Positions 23,650-33,588 are shown, counted from the first letter of the stretch. The stretch: DNA of 64,000 bases from Cordylochernes scorpioides (GCA_030710605.1 CP092865.1:141505282-141569281), one strand, 5' to 3'. Translations and numbers: made by a program. The notes: generated from the letters alone by a model not told the origin.

Positions 23650-23929
23650 ATCGGCCCCATGATCATCATTTCTCATGATTTACAACATCATAGCTATATT
23701 TACACAAAAGTATAATGAGATAGAATGAGATAAACAGGACAACACAGTGAAGGAATTTACAGATGATGCAGAGTCCCTTGTTGACTTGTACAAGTAGTGG
23801 ACTTCACACTCCCTCCTGCTTCGGGTCCAGTCCTGTCTGAAGATGAGTCTTGAATTAATCTGTAGATAGTTCATCTCCAAAACAGTTTCTCTATGAAACG
23901 ACTTAGTTTCTCTTTAGATAAAGGTTTAG

Positions 23930-24658
23930 TTAGGAGAAGTCAGCTAAGTTTAAATTACTATTAATAAATTTTAAATTGAATTCTTCTTCTTCAACAAGTT
24001 TTCGAATGAATTGTAGTCTGATATCAATATGCTTGGTTTTTATATTTTCTACACTATTCTTACAGAAATATATAGCTGACTGATTGTCACAAAATTGAAT
24101 AGGTTTTCCCACATTAGGTAGTACGTCTATTTCTTTTAATATATTAAAATACCATATTGTTTCTTTTACACTTTCAGTTAAGGCTATAAATTCGGATTCC
24201 ATAGAACTTAATGCAATACACTTTTGTTTTCTCGATTTCCATGTAAATGGGGTATCATCTAGATATAGTATGTATCCACTTGTAGAGTGTCTATTTGTCA
24301 AATGACTTCCCTAGTTTGCATCAGAATATGCATTCAAGATGCCTCTATTAACATTTGATAGGTTTATTTTATAATGTTTTGTCCTAAAGACATAATTCAT
24401 TAGATCTACAACGATTTTCCAATGCTGATATGTGTATCCATTACAGAATTGAGCCATTGTGTTTACTGAAAAATAAATATCTGGTCGGCTTCTGTCTGCA
24501 AGGAAAGATAAACAACCTATTATTGATCTATATGGGTATTTTCTCATGAGTTCAGTCTCAATAATTTCATCTTCCTCAATTTTTGGTGGTATCCAGCACC
24601 CTGTCTTAAAAGGTAAATTTACCAATGTCTTAGGTAGATCTGTAAAACTAGTTATAAG
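23930..24658 (-). pseudogene. Copia 2 RT end and RNase H
   Basis: From the element insertion point toward 23930 the frame gives YRSIIGCLSFLADRSRPDIYFSVNTMAQF (the connection), then after a stop near 24310 HSTSGYILYLDDTPFTWKSRKQKCIALSSMESEFIALTE, where SSMESEF holds a catalytic Glu, and FCDNQSAIYFCKN with a catalytic Asp, and KTKHIDIRLQFIRKLV. This is the copia RNase H. A stop and frame break divides it. It removes template RNA during reverse transcription. Confidence 0.85.
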
Positions 24659-24710
24659 TCTGTTTATATATAAACACAAGGTAATAAGTCCAAATCCAAA
24701 TAAATAAATA

Positions 24711-24757
24711 GTGTGTGACGTTTCGGTAACAGCGTTGTTACCATCTTCAGACAAAAG
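24711..24757 (-). ncRNA. Hammerhead-like ribozyme, left arm
   Basis: Minus strand: TGT, CTGAAGA, T, GGTAACA, loop, TGTTACC, GAAAC, then ACGT C ACA. Stem II is seven base pairs, the core matches CUGANGA and GAAA, ACGT can pair with a second copy as stem III, and TGT/ACA gives stem I. One extra U lies between the core and stem II. Confidence 0.5.
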
Positions 24758-25031
24758 TACTGAATGAGAGAATTTTACCACAGCATGCTTTTAAATAGTT
24801 CCTGTTATCAAGTGTGTAAACAAGATAACAGATAAGAAGAAGATATTTATCTGATTTGAATTTGAATTATATTTGAAAAAACTTAATTCTAAGAATAATA
24901 ATCATCAGGTGTTTATCCCATCTGTCTATCAGATAAATATCTTCTTCTTATCTGTTATCTTGTTTACACACTTGAGATAACAGGAACTATTTAAAAGCAT
25001 GCTGTGGTAAAATTCTCTCATTCAGTACTTT

Positions 25032-25074
25032 TGTCTGAAGATGGTAACAACGCTGTTACCGAAACGTCACACAC
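25032..25074 (+). ncRNA. Hammerhead-like ribozyme, right arm
   Basis: Plus strand mirror of the left-arm motif: CTGAAGA at 25035-25041, stem II GGTAACA/TGTTACC, GAAAC at 25061-25065, predicted cleavage after the C of ACGTC. The extra U is present here too. Confidence 0.5.
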
Positions 25075-25144
25075 TAATTATTTATTTGGATTTGGTCTTA
25101 TTACCTTGTGTTTATAATCTACAATCCAAATTGTGCCTCATCAA

Positions 25145-26843
25145 TCTGTTTATATGTTTCTTGATGTAAGTATATGCCCTTGTCTGTAGTTTCAAAGTTA
25201 ACTCCTAACAGATATTTGACCTTTCCTAATTCCTCTATATCTAACTTTTCTTTAATAATTTGAATAGTTTTTCCAATTACAGATGTTTCTATTCCAAATG
25301 ACAAGATATCATCAACATATACTATCAGGATAACACTATTATTCATTTTGTATACACAGTTGCACCATTTAATGGTCTCAAATCCTATTGAATTCAAAAT
25401 TGAATCCAATTCTTTATTCCATTCTCTTCCACTCTGATGTAACCCATAAATAGTCTTTTCCAAAAGACAAAATTTATCTTCACTACCTTTTAGTTTGAAT
25501 CCATCAGGTTGTTGCATGTAAATTTTTTCCTTCAAATTTCCATAAAGATAGGCTGATTTAACATCTAACTGGACATGCTTCCATCTTAGCAAAGATACTA
25601 ATTTTATAAACAGGAATCTAATTATTGAAAAATTTACAACTGGTGAAAAAATGTCAGTGTAATCTATTCCATATTTCTGTCTATAACCTTGTGCCACAAG
25701 CCTAGCTTTATATCTTTTTATATTATTTTTATCATCCCTTTTTACGCTATATATCCATTTATTACTTAATATTTTCACACCTTGAGGTGGGGGATCTACT
25801 AATTTCCATATTTTCCTATCTTTCATCACCTTAAGTTCATCCTCCATTGCTTTAATCCAATTCCTTTTTTCCTGTGATTGTTGTACATCATTAAAGTTTT
25901 TAGGAAGTTCTACATTATAGATTTCCTCATGGAAAATACTTTCGTACAAATCATCTTCTAAACAGTTTGTTTCTATTTTAACTTCTTTTTCCTCGTTTAT
26001 ATCTGTTTTTTGTGGTCTAAATGAAAACATTTCAGAATTAAATTCAAGCTTTTGTGTTTCACAATATTTTTGTACATCATTAAATGATCTCAATTTTTGA
26101 TCACTAGAAGGGGGGTAATAGTATACATCTACTCTTGATCCTGTCTTTCTAGGTACTTCTAGTCTTTTCCATTTAGTTATGTCTATTGGGGTGAGTGTAT
26201 GTAAATTATGGTTATCACTATCATTATTTTCATAAGGGTAGTTATCATACTGTGGATAAAAAACATATTGTACTCTAGAAGCAGTACAAAATAAAGTATC
26301 TACACCTTTCTTAGCTTCATCAATATATACATGAATGGTTTCTATTACTTTTCTATCTGCTGGTAACCAGATTCTATAACCTTTTGTTTTGGTTGCATAA
26401 CCTACCATTATGCCTGAATTGGCCTTAGGTTGTAACTTATTTCTTTTTATTTTAGGGACATGTACATAAGCTAATGAGCCAAAATTTTTAAAATGTCTTA
26501 CAGATGGTTTATGTCCTAACCATAATTCCATTGGACTTACTCCTTTCGTTAGAGCATGTTCACATCTATTTTTAGTATATACAAAGGTATTTAGGGCTTC
26601 TGCCCAGAATCTGGGTTGTAACCCACTATCTAAAAGCATTGCTCGAACACCTTCAATAGCAGTTCGATTAAACCTTTCAGCAATTCCATTTTGTTCAGGA
26701 CTATAAGTTGATGTTCTTTCTATTTTAATACCCAAATTTACTAGAAAATTTTCAAATTCTTTGTAACAGAATTCTAATCCATTATATATATCTGTCCTAA
26801 TACATTTTAATTTGGCATTTAATGTTCTCTCAGACTCATGCAA
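25145..26843 (-). pseudogene. Copia 2 integrase (C-terminal half) and RT
   Basis: A long open frame. RTDIYNGLEF and YSPEQNGIAERFNR hold the second catalytic Asp and the Glu of integrase. WLGHKPSVRHFKNFGSLAYVH and GYATKTKGYRIW follow. RT begins with WIKAMEDELKVMKDRKIWKLVDPP; LDVKSAYLYGNLKEKIYMQQPDGF has the first Asp, GLHQSGREW the copia motif, and ILIVYVDDILSFG the YVDD pair. The frame stops at the inserted palindromic element. The region holding the first integrase Asp (normally VDDHSR-like) is missing between this frame and the one at 26882. Confidence 0.9.
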
Positions 26844-26881
26844 GTATTGCTTAAAATAGTTAAAACCTTCTGACTTTTCTT

Positions 26882-27550
26882 TTAAGAAATAAACATTAAC
26901 CTTTCTAGAGTAGGACCCCAGATATCCATAGGCACTTTTTCTAAAGGTTTTCTAGTCAGAATTTTATAGCTAAATTTAAATGATGATCCGGTGATCTTAG
27001 CTACTTTACATATATCACATGTGGTTGGATTACCCTGAACTCTTTCTAATCCTTTGACAGTATTCTTTTTACTCATAGAATTAAGTATTTCTGAGCTAAT
27101 ATGACAAAATCTCTTATGGAGAAAATTAAGATTTGAGTTATAAGAAACTGAATAATTTTGAGCTTTGGCTTTATTAGGGTATCCATTTACAATATATAAT
27201 TTATCTACTCGTCTTGCTGTAAATAAATATTCCCCATTATTTTTAAAGATTGTCATTTTACCATTTTTCCATATAATCTTATTTCCTGCTATGTCTATGC
27301 ATGATCCACTAATGAGATTCCTTCTCATGTTTGGTGCATATAAAACATTAAGTAGAGTTACCTCAACAAATGTTTTATTTATGTCTCTTAAAACAAAGTA
27401 GATATATCCCTTACCTAAGATTGTTGACTTGCAGTCGACATCTCCAATCAAAACGTCCATCGGGGGGATATCCTGGTAGTTCACAAACCAATCCTTTTCT
27501 TTGCAAAAATGAGATGTAGCTGCGCTGTCTATCAGCCATTCTCCCCATTC
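26882..27550 (-). pseudogene. Copia 2 protease and GAG-pre-integrase
   Basis: EWLIDSAATSHF is the protease active site, with Ala where copia proteases have Gly (DSGA). Then VLYAPNMRRNLISGSCID, the region before integrase, FLHKRFCHISSE with the zinc-binding histidines, CDICKVAK with its cysteines, and KPLEKVPMDIWGP, the start of the integrase core. The same frame as gag, separated from it by TAA at 27620-27622. It ends in a frame break after about six residues of core. Confidence 0.85.
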
Positions 27551-27619
27551 ACTAGTTGGATCACTTGCTCTTTCACAAATGTGGTGGAAGCTTAGAATTT
27601 CTGAATGAAATGCAGAAGA

Positions 27620-28480
27620 TTATCCCTTGTAGTTCTGATACTTTCTGTAGTGTTGCCATTGAGAGTTTTTGTTTCTAAGAAAACAGTCTTTCAAAAGATG
27701 GCCAGTTTTCCCACAGAAGGAGTAATTCCTTATATCATGGGTTCTTGCTGTTCTTGGATGCACTGTTGGCTCCAGCATTCTTCCACTGCTATACTGTGCT
27801 TTTGCAGAAAAATATTTTTTCTTTTTATTTCCTTGGTACATCCTGGGAGTTTTTGTTTGATAAGCGTTTGCCACAATATCAAGTCCATCATCTTTTTTCT
27901 TTTGTTGAACTCTTCCCGATTCAGTTATTAAGTGGGCTTCAATGTTTTCAACATTGAATTGTTTTTCTTCTAGTCTGTATAGAACTTGGACAACGCCATC
28001 ATGATCTTGAGGTAATTTCCTTATCAACTGAAAACACACAAGTACTTCAGGTAGATCAAATCCAGCTTCTTTAATCAATTGTTTTTTCTCTTGGACTCTT
28101 TTTATAAATATTCCAATAGTTTCTTCATCAGGAGTAAATATCAGTTCATAAAATTCGTCAATCAATCCAGCCAGTCTGGCCCTTGAATTTGGCTCAAAAT
28201 TCTGCTTTAATATATTCCAAGCTTCTTTTCCATCAGCAGCATTGGCAATCAAAGTTTGGTATCTTCTTTCCACTCCTTGGTAAATAGTAGTAAAATCCCT
28301 ATCTTTCCTCCACTTGGATTCTCTTATATCTTTGGCTGTTGCCTCAGCTGGAAGATCATGTTCATCTACTATGATAAAATCCCAGTTTCCTCTATCGATT
28401 AGAAGGACCTTCATATCCACTTTCCAGATATTATAGTTAAAAGCATTCAGCTTTGGGAAAGTGAAATTTGAATCATTCAT
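27620..28480 (-). pseudogene. Copia 2 gag
   Basis: 286 codons from ATG 28480. FPKLNAFNYNIWKVDMKVLLIDRGNWDFI is the copia gag N-terminus (DUF4219-like), ADGKEAWNILKQNF and FYELIFTPDEETIGIFIKRVQE are the UBN2 region, and YSFCGKTGHLLKDCF is a zinc knuckle whose first Cys has become Tyr. Length is normal. Confidence 0.85.
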
Positions 28481-28562
28481 TTCAAACCTTTAATACGGCC
28501 CCAAAAGCTTAGCCAATTCTTTTCTTAAATAACTATAGTATTCAGCTAAAAGCTTGCAAGTA

Positions 28563-28573
28563 GGCCCATAACC
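28563..28573 (-). promoter_or_regulatory. Copia 2 primer-binding site of half-tRNA type
   Basis: Minus-strand GGTTATGGGCC lies two bases after the 5' LTR. Drosophila copia uses the same core sequence, complementary to an internal part of initiator methionine tRNA; the lack of a TGG (CCA) start agrees. Confidence 0.75.
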
Positions 28574-28575
28574 TT

Positions 28576-28985
28576 TGTTGGGTGCAAGGAGGATAGAGCT
28601 GGTACCTTGTTTAATAATATTTTCTATTAATGCTTGAAGCCCTTAAAGAGGAAAAAACAAATATACCCCTATGAAGAAATTACGTATATTTATTTTAACA
28701 ATAAAGTTAAAGTAGAGACTTTTAAGAAATTATATAAACATATTTACAATTAGAGAAAAACTAACCTGAGAGCATCTAGCTTCTCTGCCCAAACAAAAGC
28801 TACACTTTTTTTCAACTAACTAGACATATGCAAATCCTCTATTATTGATTAATTTTGCACAAGAATTTACATATATAAATTTACAAATTTTTATAATTAA
28901 ATTTAAAAATACAAATTATTTAAACAATATAATTTACAAATATTAAAGTATCTTGCATTTAATGAAAAGATGATCACCTCTAACA
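28576..28985 (-). repeat. Copia 2 5' LTR
   Basis: 410 bp, matches 23252-23649 with a small insertion near 28652 and a few substitutions. Confidence 0.85.
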
Positions 28986-29162
28986 TTTTTTTCAATTCCA
29001 ATAAATTCTTTTAAAATTTTAATTAAATTTAAACTCTCTCCGTGAGTCATCGAACAACAGAGTTTGGCGAGAAATTGCACTTTGACCACGGACAAACTTT
29101 CTTGCTTGCTCTCTTTATTTATTTTGTAGAGTTTTTTTTTTTTGGACTTAAGTTCCATTTTT

Positions 29163-30310
29163 GGATCAACGAAAAATGAAGAGGGCCGCCCGCACTGACC
29201 GACCCTACAGAGGACCTACCCGAGTGCCAAGAAGCTACAGACAAGATGCATCCCCGGACCAGCCCCAACCCTGGCACCAATAAAAAGTTACATCCCTTCT
29301 TACGGCCCTGTGAATTCCAGGCTCCCACACAACAGGTGGTGGAGATGAGCGGCGACCCAACCTCTCCAAGCGAAAACATCTACAACCACATAATGGAGGT
29401 GCAGAAATTCAATCCCGAGGAGGGAGCCCTGGAAGATTTCGAAGAAGACATAAAAATATGGCTAAAGACATCGAACGTACCAAAAAAAGAATGGTCGAAG
29501 ACACTGATGAGATACCTACCACAACGAGTCAAGGAATTCATCAAGTGCCGCTTCGAACCTACCGAAAACTTGGAAGTGATAACGGAAGCTCAGGAGACCC
29601 TCTACTCAAAAAAGCGACAGCCAGGCGAGAAAAAGAGGCAAAGAACTAAGAAGAAAGAGAAGGCCTCTACTCACGAGAGGAATCTGGAGATACTTTACGG
29701 ACCTGGTTACAGCCCACGCAACAGCGGGTAGATTCTCTCCGTTCGCCTCCAAGACCGACCTTCTAATGGCACTAGCCCCACGAGACTGCCTTATACTAGC
29801 GGCGTCATTAGGCAAGAAAGAAGCGGAGGCGCTGGACCCGTGGGTGGACGACTACTTCAAGGCAGCAGCTTCCTCGACGCAGCTGCAGAGAAGGAACTAA
29901 ACGACGTTGAAGACAAGTGGGAAACCGTGGCGACACCGTGGCAGGACCTGAGGGAATACAGACCACGAGAGCAAGGATATGACTCCAGACCTCAACCACG
30001 GACGGAGACCCCGGCAGAGAAGGCTCGCCGATACACGACGCTCGACGGGACCCCAACATGTTTCATGTGCAACCAGCCCGGGCACATACATAACAACTGC
30101 CCCAGGACAAAATACGGTAAGAACAATTTTCGTATTGGCTCTGGGTACGATGACAACGCCTTCTACAACAACAAAAGTAATCCACGTATGGTTGAGGGGG
30201 TCGCGGACAGCGGAGACACTAACGAAATCAAATTTATAGTAAGAGGGGAATCGCAAAGCAAACAAAAGGCAAAACACAAAATATTAAAAAATATATATAA
30301 ATCAGTTTAA
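29163..30310 (+). pseudogene. GC-rich retroelement gag relic with zinc knuckle
   Basis: Starts in GC-rich sequence set in AT-rich surroundings. A frame from 29246 contains MSGDPTSPSENIYNHIMEV, FEEDIKIWLKTSNVPKKEWSKTLMRYLP and a Lys/Arg-rich stretch, then stops at 29731. Another frame continues FASKTDLLMALAPRDC and DPWVDDYFKAAA before ending at 29900. From 29960 TCFMCNQPGHIHNNCP is a CCHC knuckle (Cx2Cx4Hx4C). The order helical domain, basic region, knuckle is that of retrotransposon gag; the family is not clear. Two or more frame breaks show it is dead. No LTR or pol was found around it. Confidence 0.55.
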
Positions 30311-30615
30311 ATCATATAAAATGAAATTTAGGAAGAAAATTTCAATGAAGACCAATATGTTGCCATTTAATGTTTCCATCACATGTTTCCAACATACTGG
30401 AACATATAGGCAAGGATAATTCTACCTGGAAGTTGTCTCCCTCAAGACTCTGCATCAACACTCGGACTTCCTCGGAGAAACACTCGGAGTAGTTGGTCCA
30501 CCCAGACGGGGAGTTGTCGCGTGGGACCCAGGATCCTAGGCCGTCACATTGTCGACTGGCCCGTTCTGTCACACCCCGGGGGGTCAGCTGCTACCCTCAG
30601 GATCTTGATTATACT

Positions 30616-30905
30616 ATAATAGAAGACCTCAATAAAGAAGGCTACAGAGAAATGTGGGCTTCATTGGAACTATTATTTCATAATCATAATTTTGATCATC
30701 TAATATAATCATAATTTCATCATCATTTTACCAAATAAGGCCTAAAATCACCATATAGCTGAATTCACAATAGAAAACCTCAATAAAGAAGGCTACAGAA
30801 ACAGTACTAGTGGGCTTCGATTGGACTATTATTCCATTATATTTCATAATCATCATTTCGTCATCATAATTTAACCAAATAAGGCTTAAAATCACCACTT
30901 AATTG
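30616..30905 (+). repeat. Tandem direct duplication of about 155 bp
   Basis: AGAxACCTCAATAAAGAAGGCTACAG opens both copies (shared part CTCAATAAAGAAGGCTACAG), and AACCAAATAAGGCxTAAAATCACCA closes both (shared part TAAAATCACCA). The copies are about 85 percent alike by eye. Function unknown. Confidence 0.55.
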
Positions 30906-31406
30906 ACAAAATAATTGTTAAAACGATATAAATAGGTATATCATGACAGTGCACATGAGCTTTTTAGATGATAGAGAGCCATCTAGTTGAACGAAAATCA
31001 TCAAAATGTTGAATTAGGTCTTTTCCATCATATTTTTGGCCAACCCCATCTTGTTGATGAATAAAGAAAAGCCAACCGCGAAAGCGTTTCGGGCTGTTGG
31101 CCCTTGTCAACGTATACCAGCTATACCTCTACGATCAAAATTGTTGTCCAGGAGACTTCAATCAGGAAATTGGTATTTAAAGTTGATTTTGCCTAAATAC
31201 GCTGAACAAGTGTAAAAGTAAGAAAAAAAAAATTGTCAGGTGTTAATATTGGTACAGTGCCAACTGTGAATTTTTCCTCTACATTTTAAATAAAATAAGG
31301 ACAATTTAAGTTTAAAGGACAACCCTTGGAGACATTTTTATACACTAGAAACCTGGATTAACTAAATAAATAATATGATGTGTTGAAATCAATTCCAAGT
31401 GATACA
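30906..31406. other. No gene seen; short hairpin motif
   Basis: AT-rich sequence. At 31085-31112 (minus) TTGACAA, GGGC, CAACA, GCCC, GAAACGC looks like a decayed hammerhead-type core (two core bases changed). It ends with ATACA, the target duplication of the gypsy element that starts at 31407. Confidence 0.4.
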
Positions 31407-31477
31407 TGTTTGGAACTAAATATATATATATATATTCTACTAGCCGAATGACCCGGGCAACGCCCGTGTTTTACCCG

Positions 31478-31534
31478 ACTGTAGATGTTACAACGGTGAT
31501 ACTTAGGTCGCTGGTTCAAATCCGGCTCGAGGGA
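31478..31534 (+). pseudogene. tRNA-Tyr, 5'-truncated
   Basis: Begins in the anticodon loop (ACTGTAGATG) and contains intron, anticodon 3' stem, T arm GGTTCAAATCC and acceptor 3' strand. The 5' half, with A box, is missing; it is joined directly to the Helitron 3' terminus. Confidence 0.75.
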
Positions 31535-31695
31535 GCCGGCGAGCACGTGACCTCCCTGTGCGCGCGCATCCGTAACAGAGGCCGATGAGGAAAGACAGTC
31601 GTGACTATATATAGGGATAATATATTTTACATTTTGTGTGTGTAGAAATAGGATTAGTTGACTTTATAAGGTAAACTTATTCATACAGTTTGTAT

Positions 31696-31782
31696 CCCTC
31701 GATAGCTCATTTGGCAGAGCGGAGGACTGTAGATGTTACAATGGTGATCCTTAGGTCGCTGGTTCAAATCCGGCTCGAGAGA
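31696..31782 (+). tRNA. tRNA-Tyr (GTA) with intron
   Basis: Cloverleaf: acceptor CCCTCGA/TCGAGAG (one mismatch at pair 2-71), D arm GCTC...GAGC, anticodon stem GAGGA/TCCTT with loop CTGTAGA, anticodon GTA, and an intron of about 14 nt (ATGTTACAATGGTG) after the anticodon loop, where eukaryotic tRNA-Tyr introns lie. T arm GGTTCAAATCC is the B box. A T-run (31785-31793) follows, a possible Pol III terminator. Its location in a Helitron and the acceptor mismatch leave its activity uncertain. Confidence 0.75.
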
Positions 31783-31895
31783 GTTTTTTTTTTAATTTTT
31801 ATTGGCTGCCGGCGAGCACGTGACCTCCCTGTGCGCGCGCATCCGAGACAGAGGCCGATGAGGAAAGACGGTCTTGACTATATATAGGGATTATA

Positions 31896-32097
31896 TCAAC
31901 TATATTAATTAAATCAAATACCTAAACACTAATATAATACAATTTTTGCCATCACACACACTTTTTTTCCTGTAGTTTATGTGTTAATTCTGTATTGCTA
32001 TTCTATGGCACTTCTAATATTTATTATTGATATACTTTTAGTATGAAGGAAATTGCACCCAAGAGATTTCTCGGGCGAAGCCGGGTCATTCTCCTAG
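31896..32097 (+). mobile_element. Small plus-oriented Helitron-like insert
   Basis: A plus-strand 3' terminus CTCGGGCGAAGCCGGG then TCATTCTC and CTAG ends at 32097 and is followed by T. A start TCAACTATATTAATT preceded by A lies at 31896. If these are its ends it is 202 bp, nested in Helitron 1 in opposite orientation; the 3' end is firm, the 5' end is a guess. Confidence 0.45.
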
Positions 32098-32154
32098 TAA
32101 TATATATTTATATTATATAAAATATAAATGAGTTTTAAAAATTGTAAAAAAAAA

Positions 32155-32224
32155 TGCATCGGCCGGAATCGAACCCGGGCCGCCCGCGTGGCAGGCGAGC
32201 ATTCTACCACTGAACCACCGATGC
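32155..32224 (-). tRNA. tRNA-Gly (GCC), tandem copy 1
   Basis: Minus strand GCATCGGTGGTTCAGTGG..., anticodon GCC, acceptor GCATCGG/CCGATGC. One G is missing from the T stem (TTCCGGCC in place of TTCCCGGCC), so this copy is probably impaired. T-run at its 3' side on the minus strand. Confidence 0.8.
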
Positions 32225-32491
32225 TTAAAAAAAATGACCATATTTAGGTATTCATTCCATTCCGGATTAGTCCGCGTAAAAAAGTTCTTCAAATGAAAAA
32301 AAGAAATAGCCAAAAATACTAATCAAAATGCGGCCAAAAATTTTCCTCAGGTTTATAAAAAGCGACATGCAAAATTTGGTACCAATTGGTTCAGTAGTTT
32401 TTGAGTTTATCGCGAAACAGACAGAGAGAAATTGACTTTTATATATAGAGAGATATAATATAAATGAGTTTTAAAAATTGTAAAAAAAAAA

Positions 32492-32562
32492 TGCATCGGC
32501 CGGGAATCGAACCCGGGCCGCCCGCGTGGCAGGCGAGCATTCTACCACTAAACCACCGATGC
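32492..32562 (-). tRNA. tRNA-Gly (GCC), tandem copy 2
   Basis: 71 nt with the discriminator A. Full stems; a single change in the D loop (GTTTAGTGG for GTTCAGTGG). A run of eight T follows on the minus strand, a good Pol III terminator. Confidence 0.85.
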
Positions 32563-32836
32563 TTTAAAAAAATGACCATATTTAGGTATTCATTCCATTC
32601 CGGATTAGTCCGCGTAAAAAAAAGTTCTTCAAATTAAAAAAAGAAAGAAATAGCCAAAAATACTAATCAAAATGCAGTCGAAAATTTTCCTCAGGTTTAT
32701 AAAAAGCGACATGCAAAATTTGGTACCAATTGGTTCAGTAGTTTTTGAGTTTATCGCGAAACAGACAGAGAGAAATTGACTTTTATATATAGAGAGATAT
32801 AATATAAATGAGTTTTAAAAATTGTAAAAAAAAAAA

Positions 32837-32907
32837 TGCATCGGCCGGGAATCGAACCCGGGCCGCCCGCGTGGCAGGCGAGCATTCTACCACTAAACCA
32901 CCGATGC
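32837..32907 (-). tRNA. tRNA-Gly (GCC), tandem copy 3
   Basis: Same sequence as copy 2, with the GTTTAGTGG D loop, and followed by a T-run on the minus strand. Copies 2 and 3 sharing this change shows that the later amplification passed through one of them. Confidence 0.85.
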
Positions 32908-33182
32908 TTTAAAAAAATGACCATATTTAGGTATTCATTCCATTCCGGATTAGTCCGCGTAAAAAAAAGTTCTTCAAATTAAAAAAAGAAAGAAATAGCC
33001 AAAAATACTAATCAAAATGCAGTCGAAAATTTTCCTCAGGTTTATAAAAAGCGACATGCAAAATTTGGTACCAATTGGTTCAGTAGTTTTTGAGTTTATC
33101 GCGAAACAGACAGACAGAAATTGACTTATATATATATATAGAGATATAATATAAATGTTTTAAAAATTGTAAAAAAAAAAAA

Positions 33183-33253
33183 TGCATCGGCCGGGAATCG
33201 AACCCGGGCCGCCCGCGTGGCAGGCGAGCATTCTACCACTGAACCACCGATGC
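33183..33253 (-). tRNA. tRNA-Gly (GCC), tandem copy 4
   Basis: 71 nt. D loop GTTCAGTGG and T stem CCGGG/CCCGG are canonical; by eye it matches the conserved arthropod tRNA-Gly(GCC) throughout. It is followed by a T-run on the minus strand. The copy most likely to be functional. Confidence 0.88.
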
Positions 33254-33485
33254 TTTAAAAAAATGACCATATTTAGGTATTCATTCCATTCCGGATTAGT
33301 CCGCGTAAAAAAGAGTTCTTCAAATTAAAAAAAGAAATAGCCAAAAATACTAATCAAAATGCAGCCGAAAATTTTCCTCAGGTTTATAAAAAGTGACATG
33401 CAAAATTTGGTACCAATTGGTTCAGTAGTTTTTGAGTTTATCGCGAAACAGACAGACAGAAATTGACTTATATATATATAGAGAT

Positions 33486-33529
33486 ATGGAACGCTTCACG
33501 ATTTTGCGTGTCATCCTTGCGCAGGGGCC

Positions 33530-33569
<40 letters not shown>

Positions 33570-33588
33570 ACCGCCGAACAAGCGTGTT
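33486..33588 (-). ncRNA. U6 snRNA copy
   Basis: Minus strand contains the near-invariant U6 body: ATACTAAAATTGGAACGATACAG (shared core ACTAAAATTGGAACGATAC), AGATTAGCATGGCCCCTGCG with the ACAGAGA-like box, and GATGACACGCAAAATCGTGAAGCG. The 5' stem-loop differs from consensus (CGCTTGTTCGGCGGTAC). There is no T-run after the 3' end; it passes straight into the Helitron 5'-end repeat, and no TATA/PSE promoter is visible upstream. Probably a captured or chimeric copy rather than an expressed gene. Confidence 0.8.

Larger units (their letters stand above)
24669..25144. mobile_element. Palindromic element with hammerhead-like arms, copy 1
   Basis: A 476-bp insert into copia 2 RT, flanked by a 10-11 bp direct repeat TCTGTTTATA(T) at 24659-24668 and 25145-25154. 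About 200-bp arms are near-perfect inverted repeats (AACACAAGGTAATAAG...CTTATTACCTTGTGTT). After the right arm an unpaired tail of about 28 bp contains AATCCAAATTGTGCC. Each arm carries a hammerhead-like core. The long variable-length target duplication and the tail suggest target-primed insertion, as in Penelope-like elements, rather than a cut-and-paste transposon. No protein is encoded. A sister element is at 44565-44833. Confidence 0.8.
23252..28985 (-). mobile_element. Ty1/copia retrotransposon 2
   Basis: LTRs 23252-23649 and 28576-28985 start TGTTGGGTGCAAGG and end CACCTCTAACA; they differ by small indels (398 versus 410 bp). Flanks are TTTTT on both sides, a 5-bp duplication in a T-rich site. 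The primer site is the internal initiator-tRNA type (see 28563). Order gag, protease, integrase, RT, RNase H. It is interrupted by a palindromic element at 24669-25144. Gag ends at an in-frame TAA before protease, the first gag knuckle Cys is Tyr, and integrase has lost its first catalytic Asp by deletion, so it is defective. Confidence 0.9.
32100..33485 (-). repeat. Four-unit tandem array (tRNA-Gly plus Helitron 5' end)
   Basis: tRNA starts are spaced 337, 345 and 346 bp apart. Each unit holds tRNA-Gly, GACCATATTTAGGTATTC, TTCAGTAGTTTTTGAGTTTA, the ACAGACAG motif and a TATATATAGAGA end that matches the element's 5' terminus. Units differ by single bases and A-run lengths. Confidence 0.85.

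Noticed and set aside
31085..31112. Hammerhead-like hairpin on the minus strand
   Set aside because: Two invariant core positions are changed (TTGACAA in place of CTGANGA), so at best a relic.
32100..33485. CRISPR-like array
   Set aside because: Units are about 340 bp, contain tRNA genes and Helitron ends, and the genome is eukaryotic.
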